A stretch of DNA of 64,000 nucleotides. Source: Bifidobacterium saguinibicoloris (GTDB lineage Bacteria > Actinomycetota > Actinomycetes > Actinomycetales > Bifidobacteriaceae). Position numbers and translations under genes: made by a program. The stretch lies in NCBI RefSeq assembly GCF_019331725.1, contig NZ_JAHBBF010000010.1, forward strand, positions 1-64,000. Reading direction: 5' to 3'. Below, in pieces: positions 22,952 through 31,427 of this stretch. The notes beneath the pieces were generated by a model, which saw only the letters and a program-made list of their open reading frames with translations, did no database searches and was not told the DNA's origin. Numbering within the stretch: position 1 is the stretch's first letter; every line of letters begins with the position of its first letter.

Positions 22952-23556
22952 GTATCGCCTCTGCCCGATTGGGTGCGGTTCCGATGTGGTCGGCTGGAGT
23001 GTATCTGTGCGTGGCCGCGGATGTGGTGTGCACGGCCGTGGATGCGTGTACATCATTCGCCTGATTCGAAGGATCCAGTGGAATGATGGCATGAATCCGT
23101 GTCGGCGTTCCGCGTTTCAGGGTTTTTCCATGAAATGCCGACTGCAATATTGTCGGCATTTCGGTTTTTGGTGATGAAACGTCATATGGTGGCACTGCCG
23201 AGACGGTGGCGCTGTGCGTGAATCCTTGATTTTTCAAGGGTTTTGAGTCACAGTGATTGTGGTGGGCGAGGGGAGACCGGTCGATGGCAGATGTGCTTGT
23301 CGCGATTTGCCGATTATCCTTGAAAATCCGGAATGGTGGCGCGGGTTTTTGCCATCATCATCCGTTTTCTCCCGCAAAGCTCGAATGGTGTACGGACAAT
23401 CCGGTGCGTGCGATTCCAAGTGTGGGTCGGAGGGGGCAACCATGACGCCGTGGCGGGTCTCCGTGCCATGATTCATTTCCTGGAGGGCCTCGGTTGGGAG
23501 GACCGTGAACCGAAGGAGGGAGATGTGTCCGGGGCATCGTCTGGCGCATGATACGG
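22952..23556. other. About 600-bp gap without a convincing gene
   Basis: Only short open frames (up to about 80 codons) are present; none has a good ribosome site, GC-biased third positions or a recognisable product. The gap holds a strong hairpin with T-runs on both sides (23132-23169) and is more A+T-rich than its neighbours. A small RNA is possible but nothing specific supports one. Confidence 0.5.
23132..23169. terminator. Terminator hairpin with T-runs on both strands
   Basis: GAAATGCCGAC (23132-23142) pairs with GTCGGCATTTC (23152-23162). GGTTTTT follows on the plus strand and, read on the minus strand, GGAAAAACC precedes it, so it can work in both directions. It lies 180 bases after the DUF559 gene. 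Confidence 0.75.
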
Positions 23557-23595
23557 CATCGCCCCGTGGAATCCGAAGGTCTCCACGGGGCGATG
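23557..23595 (-). terminator. Terminator hairpin of the Rpf-like gene
   Basis: CATCGCCCCGTGGA (23557-23570) pairs exactly with 23582-23595. It lies 54 bases beyond the stop of the minus-strand Rpf-like gene. Confidence 0.75.
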
Positions 23596-23648
23596 GTGCC
23601 GACTGTGCCGCAGCCGAACGAATCGGTACGACGAATCAGTACGAGGAA

Positions 23649-24650
23649 TCAGTAGCTGTGGTTGGTCAGCCAGTAGTTGTACGCCTTGGTGATGCCGCCG
23701 TACCGGCCGTTGCAGTAGCCCACGAACCACTTGAACTGGGTCTGGTAGTTGGTGGCCCAGTCCGCGCCGGCGGAGGCCATCTTGCTGCCGGGCAGCGCCT
23801 GCGGCAGGCCGTAGGCGCCGGAGGAGGCATTGGTGGCCTGCGGGTTCCAGCCGGATTCGTGGTTGATGATGTACACGGCGGCGGTGAAGTCCTCTTCGCT
23901 GTAGCCGTTGGAGATGAGGTAGTCGTGCGCCCAGGACTGCATTTCGGAGGCGGGCACGGTGGTGCCGAGCGAGGCCGATCCGCTTGCCGAGGAAGAGGAC
24001 GACGAGGAGGTGGAGCCGGTGCCGACGAGCACGATCTTGTCCGTCGGGGCTTCCTTCACGTAGGAGGCGAACACGTTGGAGGAGACGACCTTGCCGCCCG
24101 CGCGGGTGACGAGGCTGGTGGTCTCCATGGTGCCGGCCTTGCCTTCCTGTTCGACCTTCTCCTGGCCCTTGGGCAGTGCGTCGGTCTCCTTCTTCACGGT
24201 GTTGAACGCGATTTCGCTGTCCGAGGTCTCGAGCGTCGCGCCGGCGCGTTCGATGGTGATGACCGTGGATTCGGTGACTTTGCTGGTGAGGGACGGTTCG
24301 ACGGTGTCGTTCGGGTCGAGCACGATCTCGCCGGCGTCGAGCACGGACTTCACGTCCGTGAAGCCGGAGCCGAGTACGGTGCGGGATTTGCCGTTGATCT
24401 TGACGGTGACGTAGGTGGTCTTGCCGTCGATGGCGCCGCGTGCGCCGCCGCGGGAGACGTCCAGCGCGTTGGCGTCCGTCGCGGAGTATGCGGTGATGGG
24501 ATTGTCGTGCTGGGACTGCTGGTAGAAATCACGTGAGACGAAGCCCGCCCCCACGAGCAGTCCCACTGCGGCCACGACTCCCGCTGCGCGCATCCACTGG
24601 CGTTTGCTCAGGGATTTCAGCGTGGGCGTGTTCCTGCGATGATTCGCCAT
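23649..24650 (-). CDS. Rpf-like cell-wall protein: DUF348, G5 and transglycosylase domains
   Basis: A 333-residue secreted or membrane-anchored protein. After a basic N-terminus there is one membrane segment (about 22-40). Then a DUF348-like repeat (YVTVKINGKSRTVLGSG...), a G5-type domain ending in DKIVLVGTGS, a Ser-rich linker, and a C-terminal soluble-lytic-transglycosylase-like domain (IINHESGWNPQATNASSGAYG with the catalytic Glu, then LPQALPGSKMASAG). AAGGAG is four bases before the ATG. It would cleave peptidoglycan during growth, like RpfB of other actinobacteria. It lies alone, divergent from the EPS locus. Confidence 0.88.
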   Translation of the reverse strand: MANHRRNTPTLKSLSKRQWMRAAGVVAAVGLLVGAGFVSRDFYQQSQHDNPITAYSATDANALDVSRGGARGAIDGKTTYVTVKINGKSRTVLGSGFTDVKSVLDAGEIVLDPNDTVEPSLTSKVTESTVITIERAGATLETSDSEIAFNTVKKETDALPKGQEKVEQEGKAGTMETTSLVTRAGGKVVSSNVFASYVKEAPTDKIVLVGTGSTSSSSSSSASGSASLGTTVPASEMQSWAHDYLISNGYSEEDFTAAVYIINHESGWNPQATNASSGAYGLPQALPGSKMASAGADWATNYQTQFKWFVGYCNGRYGGITKAYNYWLTNHSY

Positions 24651-25173
24651 GTTGCTCCTTACTTGAGCCTTGTCCGGTCCGCCGCGTCCGGCGTCCGTCG
24701 CATTCGACTATTCGATTGTTCGATTGTCCGACTACTTGGCACTCACTAATCCACCATTGTAGTAGTGAAGATGAACATTGGCTGAAATCGTTATGCTCCG
24801 GGGTCAGGCGAAACATGCGCTGCGTACTGTGGTGTCCGAATGGACCGGAAGGTACGTCGTCGGGGGGTTTGTGGACGGCGTGCTGGCGTGTGTGGTTTGC
24901 GCCGCAGGCGCCGTTCCCGTCCATTGCTTGAAGGTTGAGGTTTGAAGAGTGTGTCGCCCATGCCGTTCGGGGAAGCGGGCGGTTGTGCCGTGAGCTGTTT
25001 GCGGTAACAGTCGTTCTGTCGTCTTGTATGGCTGTGGGCGGGGATTATCGGGGGCATGATATGTACCCGATAGATACCCCCGGTACGGTATCATGCGGGC
25101 ATTATGTCCCCTATGTGTGCATGTATTGGGGGCTCGCGTTGGAGAGCGCGAGGAGAAAGGTAAGGAGAGGCTG
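24651..25173. other. 523-bp gap between the Rpf-like gene and the EPS locus
   Basis: No gene is visible. It holds the start regions of two divergent transcripts, and near its right end a strong inverted repeat (25054-25096). GTAAGGAGAGG at 25160-25170 is the ribosome site of the first EPS gene. Confidence 0.6.
25054..25096 (+). promoter_or_regulatory. Inverted repeat upstream of the EPS locus
   Basis: GCATGATA (25054-25061) pairs with TATCATGC (25089-25096), and inside it GTACC (25063-25067) pairs with GGTAC (25082-25086), leaving a 14-base loop. TATCAT in the right arm could be a -10 box. It starts 120 bases before the first EPS start codon and may be an operator or a leader hairpin. Confidence 0.5.
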
Positions 25174-26733
25174 ATGAGTCAGATTGCCCCTCTGGCACAG
25201 AAGACCGCTGTCGATGCCGTACGCCAGTTGAGCGAGATGCGGCAAGAGCAGCTGTCTCGCGTACTGTATTGGCGGTTTTTCGTCAATCTTGCGTTGATGC
25301 TGTGTGATGCGGCCATGTTCATCGCGGCGGGTGCCACGGTGCTGAACGTTCGTGGGGAGACCGACCCGTTGTATTCGGAGCGTTTCGGGTCCAGCGTGGA
25401 GTTGACCGCATATCTGGTTGTGGCGGCGCTGATCTGGGTGTGGTGCCTGAATCTGTCCGGTGTGTATCACCGGCATGTGATGGGCGACGGCTACCAGTTG
25501 AACATGAAGCTGTTCGCGGGCATGTGCCGCTGCTGGGTGGGTCTGTGCGCGGTGACGTATTTCCTCGATTTGCGGTTCACGCTGGTGAGCGTGACTCTGG
25601 TGACGGTGTCCGGTGCGGCGTTGACCGCCGTGGAGCGTGTGTTCGCGCGTATCCTCATCCGTCATGACCGCAAGGCGGGCGCCTATTCGTATGCCACCGT
25701 GGTGGTGGGGTCCCCGGAGGGCATCGGTCGTGTGATGCGTTTTCTGAACAAGCGCGAGCAGTTGAACTACCGTCCGGTGGCGGTGTGTCCGGTGAGGCTG
25801 AACCCGGAGACGAATCTCATCGAGGCCGATCCGGACGAGGATCGTCTGCGCGAGCTGGTGCCGCAGGTGGGGCGTGATGTGGAGCTCATCCGCTATGAGG
25901 AGCATGGGCTTGCGGAGGAGCTGGTGCGTCGTCAGATCCAGACGGTGATGGTGGCGGATGTGTTCCGCCGCTTCTCGGACAATTTCAACACGTTCTCCGT
26001 GCGTATGGAGTCGTTGGGTCTTGAGCTGGCGTTGATTTCCTCCGCCGCGGATGTGGCGGGCCATGAGACGCAGGTGCGTTCCATCCAGGACACGACGATT
26101 CTCACGATTCGTCTGTCCCAGTATTCGCCGGCGGTGCGCATGGTGAAGCGCGTGTTTGACCTGGTGGTCTCGTCGCTGGCGATTCTGTGCTCGCTGATCG
26201 TCACGCTGCCGGTTGCGATCGCCATCAAGCTCACGGATGGTGGCCCGGTGTTCTACACGCAGGAGCGCATCGGCTTGCGGGGCAAGCCGTTCCGTATGAT
26301 CAAGTTCCGTTCGATGGTGACGAACGCGGACGAGCTCAAGGCGAAGCTGGCCGAACAGACCGGACAGACCGACCGGTTCATCTTCAAGATGAAGAACGAT
26401 CCGCGTATCACTCCGGTGGGGCATTTCATTCGCCGCTTCTCCATCGATGAGCTGCCGCAGTTCCTCAACGTGTTCAGGGGCGACATGTCCGTGGTGGGCC
26501 CGCGCCCGCCGCTGCCGGAGGAGTACGCCCGCTACAACCAGGTGTATGCCACGCGCATGCTGGTCAAGCCGGGCATCACCGGCCCTTGGCAGGTGTCCGG
26601 CCGTTCGGATCTTTCCGCTGAGGAGAGCGAGCGTCTGGATGTGGCGTATGTGCAGAACTGGTCCATCGGCGGCGACATCGTGCTCATGTTCCGTACCGTC
26701 GGTGCCGTGCTCGGCCATAAGGGAGCGTACTGA
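25174..26733 (+). CDS. EPS priming sugar-phosphate transferase (polyprenyl glycosylphosphotransferase)
   Basis: A 519-residue inner-membrane enzyme that starts each EPS unit by moving a sugar-1-phosphate onto undecaprenyl phosphate. Four N-terminal membrane segments and a CoA-binding-like middle region are followed by a fifth segment (KRVFDLVVSSLAILCSL) and the catalytic domain: GGPVFYTQERIGLRGKPF, IKFRSM, NDPRITPVGHFIRRFSIDELPQ and FRGDMSVVGPRPPLPEE. The ATG at 25174 follows AAGGAGAGG; upstream in-frame starts lie in the regulatory repeat region. First gene of the plus-strand EPS cluster. Whether glucose, galactose or another sugar is used cannot be read here. Confidence 0.93.
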   Translation: MSQIAPLAQKTAVDAVRQLSEMRQEQLSRVLYWRFFVNLALMLCDAAMFIAAGATVLNVRGETDPLYSERFGSSVELTAYLVVAALIWVWCLNLSGVYHRHVMGDGYQLNMKLFAGMCRCWVGLCAVTYFLDLRFTLVSVTLVTVSGAALTAVERVFARILIRHDRKAGAYSYATVVVGSPEGIGRVMRFLNKREQLNYRPVAVCPVRLNPETNLIEADPDEDRLRELVPQVGRDVELIRYEEHGLAEELVRRQIQTVMVADVFRRFSDNFNTFSVRMESLGLELALISSAADVAGHETQVRSIQDTTILTIRLSQYSPAVRMVKRVFDLVVSSLAILCSLIVTLPVAIAIKLTDGGPVFYTQERIGLRGKPFRMIKFRSMVTNADELKAKLAEQTGQTDRFIFKMKNDPRITPVGHFIRRFSIDELPQFLNVFRGDMSVVGPRPPLPEEYARYNQVYATRMLVKPGITGPWQVSGRSDLSAEESERLDVAYVQNWSIGGDIVLMFRTVGAVLGHKGAY

Positions 26734-26799
26734 CGGGTTCTCTCGAGCAGGTGCGGTCAAATGCCAATCGCGTAGTTATGAATGGTGTATGAGATTTAG

Positions 26800-28707
26800 A
26801 TGAATGGTTATCAGGGTCAGGGGTCCAAGGAGAGCGAAGTTCTCTCGGATGTCATCGTTCCTCACGTGGATGAAGAGGTCATCAGGCGTGAGGAACGGGA
26901 AGCCGAGCGTCGTAAGCACCGCCGCCGCATGAGCCGGGAGCACATTCGGCGTATCAAGCGCAGGAAGCGGATTCGTGCCATTCTGATGGTGTGCATCGTC
27001 ATCATTCTGATTCTCATCGGTCTTGCTGCCTGGTTCATAGCCTCCGCCACGAAGACGAAGGGTGAGATTGAAGCTGCGGTCAATTCTGCGAGCCGTATCC
27101 AAGGTCAGGTGGAGAAGGGCGATGCGGCTGCTGTGAAGGCCTCTGTCAACGATTTCTCGAAGCACATCGATGCCGCCTATGGTCAGACCAAGCAGCCGGT
27201 TTGGGGTCTGGTCGGATTGGTTCCGTATTATGGCTCGGATGTCAGGGCGGTGCGTGACACCATCTCCATTCTTGAGGATGTCTCTATCAATGCTCTGCCG
27301 AAGTTGGCGGATTCCGCTTCCGTGCTCGACCTTGACAAGATAGGCGTTAGGGACGGGACGATTGAATTGGGAGACATGGCTGAGGCGGCGCAGGATCTTG
27401 ACTCCGCGAATCAGATAATCAGTGATGCGAACGTGCGTTTGAACAACATCTCCGGTATGCATGTGCCGCAGCTTATCGATGCGTTGGCGAAAGGCAAAGC
27501 AAGGTTCGGGCAGCTCGCTGATTTGACTTCGACGGTCAGCCGCATGGCGGATGTCATGCCTTCGATGTTCGACCTCGACCAGACCGGACAGGCGGATTCC
27601 AATCCTCGAACCTATCTGGTGCTCGCCCAGAATAATGCGGAATTGCGTGCCACCGGGGGCATCCCCACCTCATGGAGCACTCTTTCCATAGACCGGGGCA
27701 AATTGTCCATTGGCACGTTCGACATGCCTCCGAGGAACGGCTTATATTCCGATCAGGAGGCAGGGGCTGTGCTCACACCCGATGAGGTTAATCTGTTTTC
27801 CGCGAAGATGGCCACCGATTATCAGGATATCAATTTCACGCCTGATTTCACCCGTACTGCGCAGCTTGCCAGTGACATTTGGCGGCGGGCTGGACGTGGC
27901 AATGTGGATGGTGTAATCAGTGTGGACCCGGTCATGTTGCAGCAGTTGCTGAAGGTCGTGGGCCCTGTGACTCTTACGGATGGCACCACACTGACGGGCG
28001 ACAATGCCGAACAGGTTATTCTCAATCAGACCTACATCGATAAGTCCACACAGATTGAACAGGATTCCTTTTTCACGATGGCGGCTGGTCAGATTTTTGA
28101 TTACGTGCTACACAATCTCAATGGCCATAACCAAGAGCTTGTATCCATCTTGCGAAAATGCGTAATGGATGGGCACCTGTACGTGTGGAGTGCTCACGAA
28201 GAGGAACAGCAGAAGATTCACGGTACGGCAATCTCCGGCGAACTCGCCGTGAACCCGGCGCATCCGGTTGCCGGAGTGTATTTCAACGACGGCACGATGG
28301 GCAAGATGGATTGGTACCTTAAGCGCGAGGTGACCAGTACACACGACAAGACCTATCCCAATGGTGCCAGACAATATACGATTCACATCAAGATGACGAA
28401 TACCGCGGATGCTACCCAGGTGAACGCCGCACCGGGTTTGCTGCGTGGACATGACGGAAACGGGAACTCCCGTCACGGGGAGATTGTGACCGTATTGTAC
28501 GTTTATGCCCCCGCCGAGGGGCGTCTGGTGAGTTGGAATCCCGATTTCGACCAAATCGCCACCCACAATGGGCTTACCGTGGGCGCAAAGACGGTCACGC
28601 TTAACCCTGGGGAAAGTGTCGAAGCCACAGTGCATGTGCTAGCCAGTCCAAAAGCTGGTGCCAATGCACTGGTGTTGAAACAGACACCATTGGTGAATGA
28701 GATGTGA
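26800..28707 (+). CDS. DUF4012 membrane protein of the EPS locus
   Basis: A 635-residue protein: a basic cytoplasmic N-terminus with many Arg/Lys and Glu (EEREAERRKHRRRMSREH), a membrane segment (about 62-85), a helical region, then the extracellular DUF4012 domain, recognisable by YLVLAQNNAELRATGGIPTSW. The family occurs in polysaccharide loci of actinobacteria and has no established activity. It sits between the priming transferase and the chain-length kinase, which suggests a role in EPS assembly, attachment or export. Base composition is more A+T-rich than the preceding gene. The ribosome site is weak. Confidence 0.85.
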   Translation: MNGYQGQGSKESEVLSDVIVPHVDEEVIRREEREAERRKHRRRMSREHIRRIKRRKRIRAILMVCIVIILILIGLAAWFIASATKTKGEIEAAVNSASRIQGQVEKGDAAAVKASVNDFSKHIDAAYGQTKQPVWGLVGLVPYYGSDVRAVRDTISILEDVSINALPKLADSASVLDLDKIGVRDGTIELGDMAEAAQDLDSANQIISDANVRLNNISGMHVPQLIDALAKGKARFGQLADLTSTVSRMADVMPSMFDLDQTGQADSNPRTYLVLAQNNAELRATGGIPTSWSTLSIDRGKLSIGTFDMPPRNGLYSDQEAGAVLTPDEVNLFSAKMATDYQDINFTPDFTRTAQLASDIWRRAGRGNVDGVISVDPVMLQQLLKVVGPVTLTDGTTLTGDNAEQVILNQTYIDKSTQIEQDSFFTMAAGQIFDYVLHNLNGHNQELVSILRKCVMDGHLYVWSAHEEEQQKIHGTAISGELAVNPAHPVAGVYFNDGTMGKMDWYLKREVTSTHDKTYPNGARQYTIHIKMTNTADATQVNAAPGLLRGHDGNGNSRHGEIVTVLYVYAPAEGRLVSWNPDFDQIATHNGLTVGAKTVTLNPGESVEATVHVLASPKAGANALVLKQTPLVNEM

Positions 28708-28787
28708 CCTAACCGATTCTTAATGAAATGAGTGTCTCAACAATGAACAATACAGATGTCAGCACAAGGAAAGAATGGAGCAATGCA

Positions 28788-30266
28788 GTGAACGAGGTAG
28801 ACAAGAATCAGCAGAACGGCTTTACCGCAATGGATTTGCTGGCGGCGGTCAGGAAGCATCTGGTCACCGCCGTCATCACCTTGGTGGTTGTAGTCACGGC
28901 CGTTGCTGTGTACACCTTCACCCGTACTCCTCAATACACGGCGACGTCGGAGTTATTGGCCACGTACCGTACTTCCGCGACCGGGGATAATGGTGCCGCC
29001 GGCAATGAGCTCAACTCGGGAGCGAGCTATCTGACCAGTCAGATTCAGACTTATCCGCAGCTGGTAAAGACCGAATCCGTCCTCCAGCCTGTGATTGACG
29101 ATCTGGGACTCAACATCACCGTTACGGATCTGGCGAAGACCGTGACCGCATCCAACCCGGCTGACACAATGCTTGTGGACATCTCTGTTGACAATAATAA
29201 TCCGAAGATGGCTTCGAACATCGCCAATGCGGTAGCGAATAGCCTGAAGAAGCAGGTGACATCCACCCTGTACAGCGACGAGGGCGACAAGATTATCTCC
29301 CCGGTCAATTTGACTATTGTTCAACAGGCGTATGCACCGGTCACACCTGCCTCGCCCAATGTCAAGCTGTATCTTATTGCCGGCCTCGCAGGAGGCCTTC
29401 TGCTCGGCGTGGTCGTTGCCCTGATTAAAGATCTCATGGATACTCGTGTTCGTGAGGATTTGGATGTGACTTCCATTGTGGATGCGCCGGTGCTTGGTAC
29501 CATGACTCGAAGCGATTCGTACGATGACAAGACTCCGGTGGTTATCGGCCATCCTGCTTCGCGTGAGGCGGAAGAGGTTCGGCGTCTTCGCACCAACATC
29601 GCATTCGTACTTCCGGATGAGGACCGTGCCAATGTTATTGTCGTGACGTCGGCGGGTCCCTCTGAAGGCAAGACGACGATGAGTGTGAACCTTGCGACCT
29701 CATTCGCTGAAAACGGCAGCAAGGTGCTACTGATCGACGCCGATGTACGTAATCCTGCCGTGAGCAAGAAGCTGGGCATCGAGGGAACTGTTGGTTTGAC
29801 GCACCTCATCACCAATCAGGTATCCTCCCAGGAGGCTATCCAACGGTATTGGAAGCCCAATTTCCATGTGCTGCCTGCCGGCAAGCAGAATCTTAACCCC
29901 AGCATCCTGCTCAATTCCCAAGCTATGAAGGCCCTCATAACTCAGGTTGCTGGTGCTTATGATTATGTGATTATCGATACGGCTCCTATGCAGGTTGCCA
30001 ATGATGCCGCCGTGTTTGCCAAGGATGGTCCGGAATTGCTTCTGGTCGCAGGAGTCGGTGTTACGGAAAAGAAGCGTCTTAAGCAAAGTGAGCAGGAACT
30101 TGAGACGCTGAACATCAAGGTCACTGGTGTTGCCATGAACTACGTCGAGCCTGAGAAGCCGCAGAAAAACGGTTATTACTACTACGGCGAGGATACCGAG
30201 CAGAAAGGTAAAAAGAGCAAGCATGGCAGCGCTAAGAAAAATCGCGTCAAAGGCAACGCCGCTTGA
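28788..30266 (+). CDS. EPS chain-length regulator fused to BY-type tyrosine kinase (Wzz-Wze)
   Basis: A 492-residue membrane protein from the GTG at 28788, which has GGAG seven bases upstream; an ATG 60 bases earlier (28728) is possible but has no ribosome site. Wzz domain with two membrane segments (about 25-45 and 195-215), then the kinase: Walker A SAGPSEGKTT with Lys295, Walker A' LLIDADVRNP, Walker B YVIIDTAPM, and a C-terminal Tyr cluster (NGYYYYGED) for autophosphorylation. It would control polymer length and export. The phosphatase at 41014 on the other strand is its likely counterpart. Confidence 0.93.
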   Translation: MNEVDKNQQNGFTAMDLLAAVRKHLVTAVITLVVVVTAVAVYTFTRTPQYTATSELLATYRTSATGDNGAAGNELNSGASYLTSQIQTYPQLVKTESVLQPVIDDLGLNITVTDLAKTVTASNPADTMLVDISVDNNNPKMASNIANAVANSLKKQVTSTLYSDEGDKIISPVNLTIVQQAYAPVTPASPNVKLYLIAGLAGGLLLGVVVALIKDLMDTRVREDLDVTSIVDAPVLGTMTRSDSYDDKTPVVIGHPASREAEEVRRLRTNIAFVLPDEDRANVIVVTSAGPSEGKTTMSVNLATSFAENGSKVLLIDADVRNPAVSKKLGIEGTVGLTHLITNQVSSQEAIQRYWKPNFHVLPAGKQNLNPSILLNSQAMKALITQVAGAYDYVIIDTAPMQVANDAAVFAKDGPELLLVAGVGVTEKKRLKQSEQELETLNIKVTGVAMNYVEPEKPQKNGYYYYGEDTEQKGKKSKHGSAKKNRVKGNAA

Positions 30267-30284
30267 TGCCTGACGGGGGTTCAT

Positions 30285-31427
30285 ATGCGTATCGCAATGA
30301 TTGGCCACAAGCGCATTCCTTCGCGTGAAGGAGGCATCGAAATCGTCGTGGACGAGTTATCCACCCGCATGGTTGCACGTGGCGAGCAGGTCGTCGTGTA
30401 CAACCGCAAGGGCCACAACGTGGCCGGCGAGGAGTTCGACAACCAGTCGAATGCGAGCGACAAGCCGTATATATACAAAGGCGTGAAGGTCATCCCCGTC
30501 ACGACGATTGACGCGAAGGGACTGGCCGCGCTTACGTCTTCGTTCTTCGCAACGCTCAAGGCGATCAAGGCGCGTCCCGACGTCATCCACTATCATGCTG
30601 AGGGTCCGTGCGTGCCGCTTCGCCTTGCGCACTGGTTCGGTATCCGCACGATTGCCACGATTCACGGTCTCGACTGGCAGCGCGCCAAGTGGGGCAGGCT
30701 CGCGTCCACATACCTGAGACTGGGGGAGCGCACGGCCGCGAAGTGCGCAGACGAGGTGATCGTCCTGAGCCGCAACGTCCAGCAATACTTCAAGGACACG
30801 TATGGTCGTGACGTGCGGTTCATCCCGAACGGCATCGAACGTAATACGCCGGTCCCCGCCGATGAGATTACGCGCAAGTATGGTCTCAAGAAGGATGGAT
30901 ATGTGCTGTTCCTCGGCCGCATCGTGCCGGAGAAGGGCGTGCACTATCTGATTGAGGCGTTCAAGCGGATTGAAACAGACAAGAAGCTTGTTATCGCCGG
31001 CGGCTCCTCCGACTCCGCCGAGTACTACGAGAACATCCAAGCGGCTGCCGAGACCGATTCCCGCATCGTCCTGACTGGGTTCACCGAGGGCGGGGAGCTG
31101 GCCGAGCTGTATTCCAATGCCTACATGTACGTGTTGCCGAGCGACCTGGAGGGCATGCCGATGAGTCTGCTCGAGGCGATGAGCTACGGCAACTGTTGCC
31201 TGACTTCCGACATCCCCGAATGTGCGGAGGTGCTCAAGGGCCACGGCGTTACATTCCGCAAGGGCGACGTCGAGGATCTTGCCGCAATGCTCAAGACGTT
31301 GCTGGGCGATTCCGACCGAGTGCAGGTGTTCAAGAACACCGCCGCCGACTACATCACGACCAAGTACAGCTGGGACAAGGTGGTCGATCGGATACTCGCC
31401 CTATACCGAGGAGAGGATGTCGTATGA
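30285..31427 (+). CDS. Glycosyltransferase family 4 with DUF1972-like N-terminus
   Basis: A 380-residue cytoplasmic GT-B enzyme. The N-terminus MRIAMIGHKRIPSREGGIEIVV fits the DUF1972 group, often annotated as rhamnosyltransferases. The C-terminal half has the GT4 donor-site signature LFLGRIVPEKGVHYLIEAFK and PSDLEGMPMSLLEAMSYG (E-x7-E). It overlaps the next glycosyltransferase by four bases (ATGA), so the two are translationally coupled. Adds one sugar of the EPS unit; donor and acceptor unknown. Confidence 0.9.
   Translation: MRIAMIGHKRIPSREGGIEIVVDELSTRMVARGEQVVVYNRKGHNVAGEEFDNQSNASDKPYIYKGVKVIPVTTIDAKGLAALTSSFFATLKAIKARPDVIHYHAEGPCVPLRLAHWFGIRTIATIHGLDWQRAKWGRLASTYLRLGERTAAKCADEVIVLSRNVQQYFKDTYGRDVRFIPNGIERNTPVPADEITRKYGLKKDGYVLFLGRIVPEKGVHYLIEAFKRIETDKKLVIAGGSSDSAEYYENIQAAAETDSRIVLTGFTEGGELAELYSNAYMYVLPSDLEGMPMSLLEAMSYGNCCLTSDIPECAEVLKGHGVTFRKGDVEDLAAMLKTLLGDSDRVQVFKNTAADYITTKYSWDKVVDRILALYRGEDVV

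Noticed and set aside
23234..23476. Short open frames on both strands in the gene-free gap after the DUF559 gene
   Set aside because: Under about 80 codons, no ribosome site, no recognisable product, and several overlapping frames equally open.
31196..31423. Longer N-terminus for the second GT4 enzyme
   Set aside because: The extra part lies entirely inside the previous glycosyltransferase in another frame; the ATGA overlap at 31424 begins the typical GT4 N-terminus.
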